This document shows, piece by piece, positions 7,369-15,887 of a stretch of DNA of 58,828 bases (position 1 is the stretch's first letter; each line of letters opens with the position of its first letter). The translations under genes and the position numbers were made by a program. The notes beneath the pieces are model-generated. The model was not told where the DNA came from. It made no database searches and saw only the letters and a list, made by a program, of their open reading frames with translations. The stretch is taken from NCBI GenBank assembly GCA_944325255.1, contig CALUZH010000019.1:1-58828 (forward strand). Direction: 5' to 3'. The stretch is from an uncultured Erysipelotrichaceae bacterium (GTDB taxonomy: Bacteria > Bacillota_I > Bacilli_A > Erysipelotrichales > Erysipelotrichaceae).

Positions 7369-8898
7369 TTAAGTTCTTTGCAGTTTCGCTATTTCGCGGG
7401 TTATCGCCCGGGCAATGACAGTACTCGATGATCCGAAATCAATGATGACTCCGTCTTTGGTTTCGGTTATTCGGGAAGCTCCGCTTTGAGCCAGCTCTTT
7501 AAAAGATACGGCTTCCAAATCGTTTAAGACTAAGATTAAACGGAATAGACCGCTGCTGGCTTTTTGGATATTCTCTAAGCCGCCGACGGCATGGGCAAGC
7601 ATATCAACCGTTGCCTTGGTTTTGCCGGTACCTAAAAGATTATAAGCCATATAACGGAAATACAGACGCGACATCAAAAGGCAAACCGCAAAGACGACAA
7701 TGCCGATAATAAATAAGTAAGAAATAGTATCAAAAAGCAAGGGATTTCTTAATTGGATGATGTAGTCAGGAAAGGATCCCGGCATCGCCACCAAAGTTGA
7801 ACCCGTATAAGAAAAACCTAAAAATAAGCCCAAATAAGAAAGTAAACCGAATAAGATCATCACCACTAATAGATATAAGATTAAAAGTAAAGGCGAAGTA
7901 AATAATAATAGTAATTCCAAAGGCAAAGGATTGCCGAATAGAATCGAGAAAAGTATAGCAGTCGTCAAAAGAAACAGCATATGGCTTTTTTCATGCTTAT
8001 CGGTCATGCTTATAAACATACCGATATAAATAGCCGGTATGGCAAAGATATTAATGATGTAATAAGGGGTGATAAAACGTCCGCATCCCAAATATGAGGA
8101 ACCGGCTTCCTGAATGAAGTCCCAAATATTGACATCGCCGACAATCGTTTGTCCGGCAATCGTCAAATATGATCCGCCCTGGCTGCCAAACCAAAACGGC
8201 TCACGGATTAAATCGCCAAGTCCCAAAATTGACATAACCCGATCGGCTACCCCATACATGCCGATACGAAGCGGATCATTTAAGTCTCTGGCCACATAAT
8301 CGATGAATTCCTGGACCATGCCAAAGCATAAGGGATAGACCATAGCGCTTAAAATGCCAAGCAAAGCACAAAGCAGGATATTGTATAAGATGCCGACCGT
8401 GTCCTTATTCAAGAAACCGAAAAAAGAATAGGCGCTGCGATTGCGGGAGGCAATAAAGGTAAAACGCGTAGCAAATGCGACAATAAAGGCCCCGATTAAA
8501 CCGGTATGCAAAGGATAATGCGTAACCCCCGATGCCGTATAACTGATTCCCAAGGTGCTTTTATAGGCCATTGCCGGTAAATTCAAATTTGTCGAAAACA
8601 ACATTGTCACTACCGCATAAGTAATATAGCCAAGCAAAGCCATAATTAAAGGCGTACCACTGTTGGCTTTTTTAGCCACCAGATTAACAATAAAAACCAA
8701 CGGCAAATTCAAAATAACCGTTTGTCCGATCAATAATAAGAAGCGGGCAAAAGCCAAAGCCCAAGGATTAGTTATCGTATAGAAAATATTGACACTGTCA
8801 CTTAATACCAAAGAGCCCAGGGCAATAAAGATAAAGCCCAAAAAGCAGACACGAATCGGTAATTTACAGGTCTCGTATAAAACTGTCCATCTTTTCAT
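7369..8898 (-). CDS. PTS glucose-family EIIC permease with degenerate EIIB domain
   Basis: About the first 410 residues form a polytopic EIIC domain of the glucose/N-acetylglucosamine type, with about ten membrane helices and the central GDLIREPFWFG segment. The last 75 residues match an EIIB domain in order (AVGG.ENI, then a hydrophobic strand, then the DFGSSS turn), but the phosphorylated cysteine of the normal ACITRLR motif is a serine here (ASSGLFRL, codon 7555-7557) and the arginines around it are mostly lost. The EIIB part cannot take phosphate in the usual way. It may need EIIB from another system or act as a sensor or facilitator. Followed by the GNAT gene after 12 bases. Confidence 0.8.
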   Translation of the reverse strand: MKRWTVLYETCKLPIRVCFLGFIFIALGSLVLSDSVNIFYTITNPWALAFARFLLLIGQTVILNLPLVFIVNLVAKKANSGTPLIMALLGYITYAVVTMLFSTNLNLPAMAYKSTLGISYTASGVTHYPLHTGLIGAFIVAFATRFTFIASRNRSAYSFFGFLNKDTVGILYNILLCALLGILSAMVYPLCFGMVQEFIDYVARDLNDPLRIGMYGVADRVMSILGLGDLIREPFWFGSQGGSYLTIAGQTIVGDVNIWDFIQEAGSSYLGCGRFITPYYIINIFAIPAIYIGMFISMTDKHEKSHMLFLLTTAILFSILFGNPLPLELLLLFTSPLLLILYLLVVMILFGLLSYLGLFLGFSYTGSTLVAMPGSFPDYIIQLRNPLLFDTISYLFIIGIVVFAVCLLMSRLYFRYMAYNLLGTGKTKATVDMLAHAVGGLENIQKASSGLFRLILVLNDLEAVSFKELAQSGASRITETKDGVIIDFGSSSTVIARAITREIAKLQRT

Positions 8899-8916
8899 AT
8901 TTAAAAACCTATGTCT

Positions 8917-8954
8917 ATTTTAGCATTATCAATTTGGGAATACAAAGCTATAAT
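8917..8954. promoter_or_regulatory. overlapping divergent promoters (EIIC / CYTH-DJ-1)
   Basis: On the minus strand TTGTAT (8940-8945), 17 bases and TAAAAT (8917-8922) drive the EIIC gene with a short leader. On the plus strand TTATCA (8926-8931), 17 bases and TATAAT (8949-8954) lie only six bases before the ATG at 8961. The two promoters occupy the same DNA, so polymerase binding in one direction should hinder the other. Confidence 0.55.
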
Positions 8955-8960
8955 GGAAAC

Positions 8961-10022
8961 ATGAATACCAATATTGAAAAAGAATACGCTGTTTTATTGA
9001 CTAAAGAACAGTATGAAGAAATTGCTTCATCCCTTGATTTCAAGGAGAAAACGCAAATTAATTACTACTATGCCAGTCCATTTAAAAATATCGGCATCCG
9101 CATCCGTGAACTAAACAATGAAAAGATCTTTACTCTTAAAAAAGAAGAAGACGGTAATACTTATGAATATGAAGTCAGGATTGATGATATAAGTTTAGAT
9201 CATCCCGAAATTCAAGATATCTTGAAAAAACATCATATTCAAAATCCTTATCTTTTAGGAAAGCTGGAAACTAAACGCAAGATCCTTAACTTCCCCCAGG
9301 GAGAATTGGCCCTTGATGCCTCAACATATCTCGGCATTACCGACTATGAACTGGAATATGAGCTTTTTTCGCATGATCAAGGTGATAGCCAAGTACTTCA
9401 AGATCTCTTAAAGGCCCATGATATCCCTTATATTGAAAATGAAGTGACCAAGTATGCCCGCTTTATCAAACGGCGCCAAGAGCTTAAAGTTGCGATTATT
9501 TGTGCTCAGGGAAGCGAAGAATGCGAAGCCCTAATGGTCTATGATCTTTTAAAAAGAGCAGGCATCAAGGTAGAATTGGTTTCCATAGAAAAAAGCTTAA
9601 AACTTGCATCTTCGCACGGTTTGGCATATCATTGCGATGTGACAATTGAAGATATCGATCCCGAAAACTATTCCGCAATAGTTCTTCCGGGCGGCTTACC
9701 GGGTACCTACCGTCTTCAGGAACATCCGACGGTCAATGCCCTGATCGATACTTTCTTTAAAGATAAGAAGCTGCTTTGCGCTATTTGTGCTGCCCCGCAT
9801 ATCTTTATTGTCAAGGGCTTAGTAAAAGACGGAGAATTTATTGTTTTCCCCGGTTTTGAAAACGGTCATGTTCCAAGCGACGCTTATGTCGTACAAAAAG
9901 ATAACATCATCACAGCCAAATCACTTGGCTGGGTCATAGAATTTACCCGCTTAATCATCGCCAACCTCTACGATGAAGACACGGCCGCCAAAACCGTCGC
10001 CCAAATTATGCAGGAGAAGTAA
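8961..10022 (+). CDS. fusion of a CYTH-like domain and a DJ-1/PfpI domain
   Basis: Residues 1-170 resemble a CYTH (triphosphate tunnel) domain of the YjbK type: an EKEYAVLLTKEQY start, a GIRIREL strand and a FTLKKE strand, although the lysine of the ExExK signature is alanine. Residues 174-353 are a DJ-1/PfpI domain with the nucleophile elbow CAICAAP (Cys276), a VLPGG segment and a conserved early glutamate. I choose the ATG at 8961; an in-frame TTG at 8934 lies upstream of the -10 box and would not be in the transcript. The mRNA is probably leaderless. The gene overlaps the aminotransferase by one base. DJ-1 domains act in glyoxal or stress chemistry; what the CYTH part adds is unknown. Confidence 0.75.
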   Translation: MNTNIEKEYAVLLTKEQYEEIASSLDFKEKTQINYYYASPFKNIGIRIRELNNEKIFTLKKEEDGNTYEYEVRIDDISLDHPEIQDILKKHHIQNPYLLGKLETKRKILNFPQGELALDASTYLGITDYELEYELFSHDQGDSQVLQDLLKAHDIPYIENEVTKYARFIKRRQELKVAIICAQGSEECEALMVYDLLKRAGIKVELVSIEKSLKLASSHGLAYHCDVTIEDIDPENYSAIVLPGGLPGTYRLQEHPTVNALIDTFFKDKKLLCAICAAPHIFIVKGLVKDGEFIVFPGFENGHVPSDAYVVQKDNIITAKSLGWVIEFTRLIIANLYDEDTAAKTVAQIMQEK

Positions 10023-11200
10023 TGATCGAGAATTTTAGTAAACAATATCTCACTGATCGCCATAACAGCGATTCTGTCAAATGGGACTTAAGTTCCAAAA
10101 CTCTGCCATATGATGACTTATTACCGATGGGCATAGCCGATATGGATTTTCGCCTCAGCGATGAAGTTTTAAAACCGCTGAGAACCGAATTTACCAGCGG
10201 TGCCTACGGTTATCGTTATCTCAAGGAAGACTATTATGATGTCTTGATTGATTGGTATAAGCGTCATCGTGATGTCACCATCGAAAAAGAAGATGTCTTT
10301 TTTGCCGACGGAGCCATTCATGCCTTATATACACTTTTTTACAGTTACTTTAAGCCGGGAGCCAAAATCATTAGTTTTGAACCGGGCTATCCGCGCTTTA
10401 AGACCGCTGTGGAAAGCTGCGGTTTAGAGCTTATAAGTCATGATTTGCGCTTTCAAAATTATTATTTTTATATCGACTTTGATAAACTTGAAGAAGATTT
10501 GAGCACGCAAAACATCGAAGCCATCATCTTATGTTCGCCACACAACCCAACCGGCCGCATATGGCGTAAAGATGAATTAGCCCGCCTTTTAAAGTTATGC
10601 CAAATGTATCAAACCTATCTTATCTGTGATGAGGTTCATATGGATGTCATCATTGATGAAAATAAGGCAGTATCCGCTTTAAAAGTCGCCAAAGAATTAG
10701 ATCTTGAAGATATTGTAGTAACCATCCACTCCGTTGGTAAAACCTTCAACATATCCGGCATTAAACATGCCCATATAATTACTACCAACCCTAATATCAA
10801 AAAAGCGCTAAGTGAATATCAAGCTTCGCATTACTATACCATCAAAAGTTATGCTGCCTTACCGACTTATTATGTTTATAAATATGGCGATGAATGGCTA
10901 AAAGCTATGCGTCATGCCGTATCCCATAATTATCATGTTATCGATGCCGCATTAAGTGACCGCTTTGCCTATCCGCCTCTTGAAGCCACCTATCTGATGT
11001 TTTTTAACTTAAAAGACTATTGCGGTGACGAAGATGCCTACGAATATCTTTTAAGAACAGCACACATTCAAGGCAATCCGGGTATCAATTACGGACGACT
11101 TGGAAAATCTTGGGTCCGCCTTAATATTGCCACCGGTGAAGAAAATATCTATGACTTTATCTCACGCATGAAAAATCTATCTAAAATAGAAACTTTGTGA
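10022..11200 (+). CDS. MalY/PatB family PLP-dependent aminotransferase or C-S lyase
   Basis: The 392-residue protein is a fold-type I aminotransferase. It has the MalY/PatB hallmarks: an MGIADMDF motif near residue 40, an SPHNPTG segment near 175, a CDEVH motif near 203 and the PLP lysine at about 240 in SVGKTFN. Relatives cleave cystathionine or other cysteine-S conjugates, and some act as regulators. Its ATG overlaps the stop of the CYTH/DJ-1 gene (TAATG) and a binding site AGGAGA lies inside that gene's end, so the two are coupled. Confidence 0.88.
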   Translation: MIENFSKQYLTDRHNSDSVKWDLSSKTLPYDDLLPMGIADMDFRLSDEVLKPLRTEFTSGAYGYRYLKEDYYDVLIDWYKRHRDVTIEKEDVFFADGAIHALYTLFYSYFKPGAKIISFEPGYPRFKTAVESCGLELISHDLRFQNYYFYIDFDKLEEDLSTQNIEAIILCSPHNPTGRIWRKDELARLLKLCQMYQTYLICDEVHMDVIIDENKAVSALKVAKELDLEDIVVTIHSVGKTFNISGIKHAHIITTNPNIKKALSEYQASHYYTIKSYAALPTYYVYKYGDEWLKAMRHAVSHNYHVIDAALSDRFAYPPLEATYLMFFNLKDYCGDEDAYEYLLRTAHIQGNPGINYGRLGKSWVRLNIATGEENIYDFISRMKNLSKIETL

Positions 11201-11217
11201 TAAGATAAGTAAGTCAC

Positions 11218-11308
11218 GGAGACGTATCGAAGTGGTTATAACGAGAACGATTCGAAATCGTTTTGTCGTGAAAGCGGCACGTGGGTTCGAATCCCACCGT
11301 CTCCGCCA
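11218..11308 (+). tRNA. tRNA-Ser (anticodon CGA)
   Basis: The acceptor arms GGAGACG and CGTCTCC pair and the gene encodes the 3' CCA. The anticodon loop is TTCGAAA between arms AACGA and TCGTT, giving anticodon CGA. A long variable arm typical of serine tRNA and a standard T arm (GTGGGTTCGAATCCCAC) follow. It lies 17 bases after the aminotransferase gene. Confidence 0.95.
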
Positions 11309-11318
11309 TATGTCTATT

Positions 11319-11345
11319 AAGCCTTTGTTTAAGGGCTTTTATTTT
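11319..11345 (+). terminator. intrinsic terminator after tRNA-Ser
   Basis: An AAGCCTTT arm pairs with AAGGGCTT, with one G-T pair, and is followed by TTTATTTT. It would end the CYTH/DJ-1, aminotransferase and tRNA transcript. Confidence 0.65.
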
Positions 11346-11372
11346 GGATAATTATCTATATCTAAACTAATT

Positions 11373-11425
11373 AAAAAGCTGTAAGCCAGCTCAATTTATA
11401 TATCGCTTTGGCTTACAGCTTTTTT
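11373..11425. terminator. long-arm hairpin terminator of the DUF4282 gene
   Basis: A 16-base perfect inverted repeat, AAAAAGCTGTAAGCCA (11373-11388) against its complement (about 11409-11425), surrounds a 20-base loop. It has A and T runs at both outer ends, so it can act in both directions. It overlaps the stop codon of the minus-strand DUF4282 gene. Confidence 0.75.
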
Positions 11426-11981
11426 ATTCTCCCTGTTCTTCTTTATTTTCTTCGGCATCACTTGCTTCAGGTTTTTTATTTTCGGTCTTTTCTTTAATCT
11501 TTTCACCAATTACCGTAGCCTGCTTAGAAAGCTTATTGGCATATTTTTCGGTATCCGGTTCAACAAAGGTCGGCTTATCGCTATTGCCGCCGCCTAGTTT
11601 ATCATTAATTTCAATAACATTGGATACCCCGATAATCAAAAGCATCAAGAATTCAAACATAATACGAATCAATACTTCGGCAATAACCAAACCCAATAAG
11701 CCGGCTAAGAAACCACCAAAACCATTATTGAATGAGCCCAAGATGGTCGTAATAGCCGTACCCAAGGCCGCCACCAGATAAATGAATTTCATTACCGAGG
11801 CCAAAGTAAAGCTTCTAAAATTCAAGAAATCATATAAATGCCCCAAAAAACCTTGGTACTTGCCGCGATTTTGTTTACCTAAGAAGCAAATCATCAATAA
11901 GATGGCCGCAATGACGACAACAACCCAGATCCACAAATCCTTAAAAGGATCGTTATAAGTATAATAAAAATTGTAATGCAT
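11424..11981 (-). CDS. DUF4282 family membrane protein
   Basis: The 185-residue protein has one N-terminal helix (about 17-34), then a segment with two more helices (about 62-82 and 90-120). The FLNFRSFTLASVMKFIY stretch and the later EVLIRIMFEF stretch match the DUF4282 pattern. The last 50 residues are charged, rich in Lys and Glu, and probably lie in the cytoplasm. Function is unknown for the family. It has a perfect AAGGAGG site and follows the pduL-like gene by 14 bases, in the same operon. Confidence 0.7.
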   Translation of the reverse strand: MHYNFYYTYNDPFKDLWIWVVVVIAAILLMICFLGKQNRGKYQGFLGHLYDFLNFRSFTLASVMKFIYLVAALGTAITTILGSFNNGFGGFLAGLLGLVIAEVLIRIMFEFLMLLIIGVSNVIEINDKLGGGNSDKPTFVEPDTEKYANKLSKQATVIGEKIKEKTENKKPEASDAEENKEEQGE

Positions 11982-11995
11982 AATAGCTAACCTCC

Positions 11996-12565
11996 TTATT
12001 TAATAATCTCACCAAAGCCATGACCTTTTAAACCGCAGGCATTGCCTTCATCGGTATCAATATGCATAGCCAAGGCATAAGTATCCGATACCCGTACAAC
12101 CGTATCCATAAAAATGGTCGAACGCTCATCGCTTTCAACTTTCACGCTAACGATTTCACCATTTACCACACCATATTTTTCCGCATCTTCCGGTGTCATA
12201 TGGATGTGCCTTTTAGCAGCTATTAAACCTTGCTCAAGGAACACTTCACCAAAAGGTCCAACCAGTTTTATCCCGGTGGTTCCTTCAATATCACCTGATT
12301 CGCGAATTAAGGCATCAACGCCCAAAGCCCGGGCATCGGTTAAAGATACTTCAACTTGAGTGGCTTTTCTTGTCGGTCCCAGAATTGATGCTTTAAGCTC
12401 TCCTCTTGGCCCAACAATGGTAACTTTTTCTTCCGCTACATATTGTCCTGGTTGCGAAAGATCCTTTTTTGGTGTCAGTTTATGATCTTTGCCGTAAAGA
12501 ATCGCCAAATCTTCATCACTTACATGCACATGACGAGCTGATACTTCTACTAAGAACTTATCCAT
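11996..12565 (-). CDS. pduL: PduL-type phosphate acyltransferase
   Basis: This 189-residue protein carries two copies of the PduL beta-barrel motif, with the zinc-binding histidines in SARHVHVS near the start and AAKRHIHMT in the middle. PduL enzymes convert acyl-CoA and phosphate to acyl phosphate and CoA. Here, with no microcompartment genes around, it most likely serves as the phosphotransacetylase for acetyl phosphate formation. No N-terminal encapsulation peptide is apparent. A TATAAT box lies at 12590-12595 and AAGGAGGA is the binding site. Confidence 0.9.
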   Translation of the reverse strand: MDKFLVEVSARHVHVSDEDLAILYGKDHKLTPKKDLSQPGQYVAEEKVTIVGPRGELKASILGPTRKATQVEVSLTDARALGVDALIRESGDIEGTTGIKLVGPFGEVFLEQGLIAAKRHIHMTPEDAEKYGVVNGEIVSVKVESDERSTIFMDTVVRVSDTYALAMHIDTDEGNACGLKGHGFGEIIK

Positions 12566-12616
12566 TTTAAGTCCTCCTTTATTGCCTTAATTATACAATA
12601 ATGACTGCTCTAAAAG

Positions 12617-12643
12617 AAAGGTCTTGCCCAAGACAAGACCTTT
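12617..12643 (-). terminator. intrinsic terminator of the LCP gene
   Basis: AAAGGTCTTG and CAAGACCTTT form a ten-base perfect stem with a seven-base loop. On the minus strand the tail is CTTTT. It lies 24 bases after the LCP stop codon. Confidence 0.75.
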
Positions 12644-12666
12644 CGTACAGTTTAATAAATTTATTC

Positions 12667-15093
12667 TTACTCCGGAGTAATATCACCACCATCGGTTCCT
12701 GTTGATTCGCTCGGTTCCGGTGCAGGTGATTCGCTTGTATCAGGCGGAGTGGTTGGCGTTGGAGTAGGTGATGGCGATGTTGTTGTCGTCGGGGTTGGAG
12801 TCGGCGTCGGAGAAGGCTCAACTTTTACTGGTGTAGCCAAAATGAAGGTAAAGCTTGAGCCGGTAGTTACCGGGGTATTGACACTATAATCAATTAAAAC
12901 GCCCTCAGCATAATCATTAGTTTCATAATATGTATAATTTGGCGATGTACTAATGCCCATCTTGCTCATCCAAGCTTCAATTTCGGCTTTTGTCCATCTG
13001 CCGATACCGCCATCCAACTCACCAACGGAAATAGTCGGTATTTCATAATAAGTAATATCAATACTGTTATATTTCGACTTATCACTTCCGGCCGCAACAC
13101 TTTGACTGATAACCTGTCCGGCTTTAGACATATCACTATTGGCTTCAACTGTTTCATTAATGCTGTAACCATTGGCATTAGCCCAATCACGAGCTGCAGA
13201 AATACTGCCGCCGACAAAGTTAGGAACCTTATCTTCTTCACTGAGTGGTGATCCGATAACCGTAATTGAACCGGTTGGATAATCTGATACTAATTGACCA
13301 TAGGCCGGGAATTGGCTGACTACCGTACCGATAGCATTGGCATCGTAGCCCGGTTGTCCTTCTTCGATTACCGTTACTTCCAAGGTTACACCATTTGCTT
13401 CAGCCCAAGCCATTGCCTCATCATATGTTAAATCAGTTAAGTAAGGATAATAAGCCGGCATATCTTCCGGAATCATCGGTTCATCGTAATATTCATAATA
13501 TAATGGGCTACGGTTATAAGGATATTCAATGAAGAATTTGAAATAGCTGTCCTGATTAATTGAATCATATTCACCCAATGTCTCATCTAACAATTCGACA
13601 TTGTCTCTAATTGATCCTTCCCATAGGTAATAACTCCAAAGTGGCAAGCGCATTGAATAGCTGTAGAACCAACGGGTATAACCGGTAACTCTTGACATCT
13701 TAATATCAAGCATATTGAATTGCGGCATGCCGGTATAATTTGGAGCCGTCAAAAGATAATTAAAGATGCTTGTTAACTGGCTGATACTTAAATTGGTTGT
13801 GAAGTTCTCGCCAGCCGCATCCATAACTGCCAAAGCTTGATTAATATCCGTTAAATCCATAAATTTACGGACAATTTCACTAATAACTTCCTGTTGATGG
13901 ACTTGACGGTCAAAATCACCATTCGGCATGGCATGACGCTCTCTGGCAAAAGCCAAAGCCTGTTCACCATTGGCCAGAATTTCCCCGGCCGGAACCCATA
14001 CAGTCATTTCACCACGATTAGAAGATGGGCTTTGACCAACGAATTCAACCGGTGAATTAATATAAATACCACCCAAGGCATCAACAATATCAACTAAGCC
14101 CTGGAAATTAACTTCCATATAGAAGTCAATATCAAGTTCCAGTAAATTACCGACTGTATCCATCAAACATTGACGGCTGGCAGCACCGGCATCATTAATC
14201 TTGCTTTCGGCATTGTTGTAGCAGGAAATCGGCACATAGGAATCACGAGGAATGGAAACCATAGTTGCCGACATTGTTTGCGGATTTACGGAAGCGACAA
14301 TAATCGTATCGGTAAGACCGCCGCCTCCCGGTTCCGGTGCATAACCGATAAGCAAGATATTAAACGGTTCAACAGAAATATCAATACTGGAAGTCTCGGA
14401 ATTTCCGGTAGCTACTTCTTTTTCAAAGCTGTAGATATCCGTCGTATTGGCCAATAAATCCTCAAATCCGTCTTCGGAATTCAATTGCGAACGATAAGTA
14501 TTCGGGAAGATAGCGGCATCAATCTCACCATCAACCAAAGCTTCAAAAAGCTCACTGGTCATATTATAGGTTTTGAAGCTTGGCTCAATTCCCTGTTCTT
14601 CCAAATATTCACGTCCGACACTGGCAGCACTAACACCTGAAACACTCAAACTGCCAACCTTTTTGCCATCTAAATCAGCAACCTCGGTAATGCTGGAATT
14701 ATCATAAGTCGCATAGACAACTCTGATGGTTTCGTAGGTTTCCCCATCGCCGCTTTGGACTAAATTGCCGACAGCACGGTTAACCCGGGAAATATAATAA
14801 ATACCAATACTTCCGCCAATAAACAGAATTACTGTTAAAACGCAGGTAATAATTTTTAATATTTGATCGCGATGATTAAAACCGACAAAGAAAATAATAT
14901 CGGCAATAATCAAAACACATACTATCGCTCCAAAAACACTGAAAAATAATCCCGTATCTAAGCCTGAATATTGCATCGACATGAATATAAGTGCCGCAAC
15001 CGCAATATTGGCTAGTAAAGTTATAACCGCAGTAACAATCGAAAATATCTGTTTACTGCTCATTCCCTTTTTCATTTTCTTATTCTTGGTCAT
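12667..15093 (-). CDS. LytR-CpsA-Psr (LCP) family protein with solute-binding-like and PASTA-like domains
   Basis: The 808-residue protein has three N-terminal membrane helices (about 15-110). Next is an extracellular segment resembling a type 2 solute-binding domain (about 120-215, including DLDGKKVGSL and a GEIDAAIF segment), then the LCP catalytic domain (about 243-410) with SIPRDSYV and the ARERH...DFDRQ arginines that hold the polyprenyl pyrophosphate. After it come two PASTA-like repeats (about 570-720) and a Pro/Thr/Ser-rich tail. LCP proteins move glycan chains from the lipid carrier to peptidoglycan, so this is the candidate attachment enzyme for the nearby surface glycans. It follows the 15096-15770 gene by two bases. 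Confidence 0.85.
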   Translation of the reverse strand: MTKNKKMKKGMSSKQIFSIVTAVITLLANIAVAALIFMSMQYSGLDTGLFFSVFGAIVCVLIIADIIFFVGFNHRDQILKIITCVLTVILFIGGSIGIYYISRVNRAVGNLVQSGDGETYETIRVVYATYDNSSITEVADLDGKKVGSLSVSGVSAASVGREYLEEQGIEPSFKTYNMTSELFEALVDGEIDAAIFPNTYRSQLNSEDGFEDLLANTTDIYSFEKEVATGNSETSSIDISVEPFNILLIGYAPEPGGGGLTDTIIVASVNPQTMSATMVSIPRDSYVPISCYNNAESKINDAGAASRQCLMDTVGNLLELDIDFYMEVNFQGLVDIVDALGGIYINSPVEFVGQSPSSNRGEMTVWVPAGEILANGEQALAFARERHAMPNGDFDRQVHQQEVISEIVRKFMDLTDINQALAVMDAAGENFTTNLSISQLTSIFNYLLTAPNYTGMPQFNMLDIKMSRVTGYTRWFYSYSMRLPLWSYYLWEGSIRDNVELLDETLGEYDSINQDSYFKFFIEYPYNRSPLYYEYYDEPMIPEDMPAYYPYLTDLTYDEAMAWAEANGVTLEVTVIEEGQPGYDANAIGTVVSQFPAYGQLVSDYPTGSITVIGSPLSEEDKVPNFVGGSISAARDWANANGYSINETVEANSDMSKAGQVISQSVAAGSDKSKYNSIDITYYEIPTISVGELDGGIGRWTKAEIEAWMSKMGISTSPNYTYYETNDYAEGVLIDYSVNTPVTTGSSFTFILATPVKVEPSPTPTPTPTTTTSPSPTPTPTTPPDTSESPAPEPSESTGTDGGDITPE

Positions 15094-15095
15094 AG

Positions 15096-15770
15096 TTAGT
15101 CTCCATAAGCTTGGACAATCTCGAAACGTCCATCTTCATTTTCAATTACCAAAAAATTCTCCGAGGTTTCATAATCACTTTCATCAAAACCGTCATGATC
15201 TACATAAGACCAGGTGGCACTATAGTAGTATGCATCATATTCGTTTCCGTTGTAGCTGTATTTCTCATCTACTTTTGATCCTTTGATTTCAATAGAATCT
15301 TGGGCAACTTCCAGCAAGTTTTCAGCACCATAATCTTTTATATAATTTGTCAAATAATGATAAAAGGTATCACGAGCTTGGGTATAAATATTAGCCTTCG
15401 AAGGCGAATAAACATAATAAAGTCCGCCGACATCATAAGAACCGGCCTTATTTGTCCAAGTATAAAAATCGGCAATGAAATTTTCGACGACCGAAGCAGC
15501 AATTGCTTCCTTATCCTTATTTTCGGCATCGGTTAAACAAAGATCCGATAATTCCTGAAATAAGCTTCTTTGGTATTCGGTCGCATTAGCACGTAAATGG
15601 TAATCCATAGTATCAATAGAATTAGCCATGGATGTACTGCCGCCCAAAAGATTCCCGGCTGAACGCCAAGCCAAAAAACCAAACAGACAAAACAACAATA
15701 CAAACGGCAGAATTATCAAGCCAAGATTACGATATCTTGTTTTCGGATTTTTAAATAACTTTTTAAACAT
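15096..15770 (-). CDS. membrane-anchored extracellular protein, unknown function
   Basis: The 224-residue protein has a basic N-terminus and a single helix (about 15-36), then a mostly polar extracellular domain rich in Tyr and Asp. A C-terminal part (about 165-220) with alternating YYYSATWSYVD and FLVIENEDGRFEIV strands looks like a small beta domain similar in shape to SnoaL/NTF2-like or lumazine-binding-type stalk domains. I cannot name a family. It shares an operon with the LCP gene (two-base gap), so it may assist glycan attachment. AAGGA is the binding site. Confidence 0.6.
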   Translation of the reverse strand: MFKKLFKNPKTRYRNLGLIILPFVLLFCLFGFLAWRSAGNLLGGSTSMANSIDTMDYHLRANATEYQRSLFQELSDLCLTDAENKDKEAIAASVVENFIADFYTWTNKAGSYDVGGLYYVYSPSKANIYTQARDTFYHYLTNYIKDYGAENLLEVAQDSIEIKGSKVDEKYSYNGNEYDAYYYSATWSYVDHDGFDESDYETSENFLVIENEDGRFEIVQAYGD

Positions 15771-15862
15771 AGGTCATCCTTTCCATTTGTTCTCAATGAT
15801 TTTACCATTTCAATATTTGAATGTCTATTTTATCACTTAAATCTAACCTAAATCAAACCTTT

Positions 15863-15887
15863 AAAAAGAGATCCTCTAAAGAATCTC
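15863..15887 (-). terminator. intrinsic terminator overlapping the GT2 stop codon
   Basis: GAGATTCT and AGGATCTC (minus strand) pair around a short loop and are followed by TTTTT. The stop codon of the 15876-16799 gene lies inside the hairpin. It ends the LtaS-LtaS-GT2 operon. Confidence 0.65.

Noticed and set aside
12750-12830. Short repeated bases that look like a microsatellite
   Set aside because: They encode the Pro/Thr/Ser tail of the LCP protein, so they are a coding low-complexity stretch.
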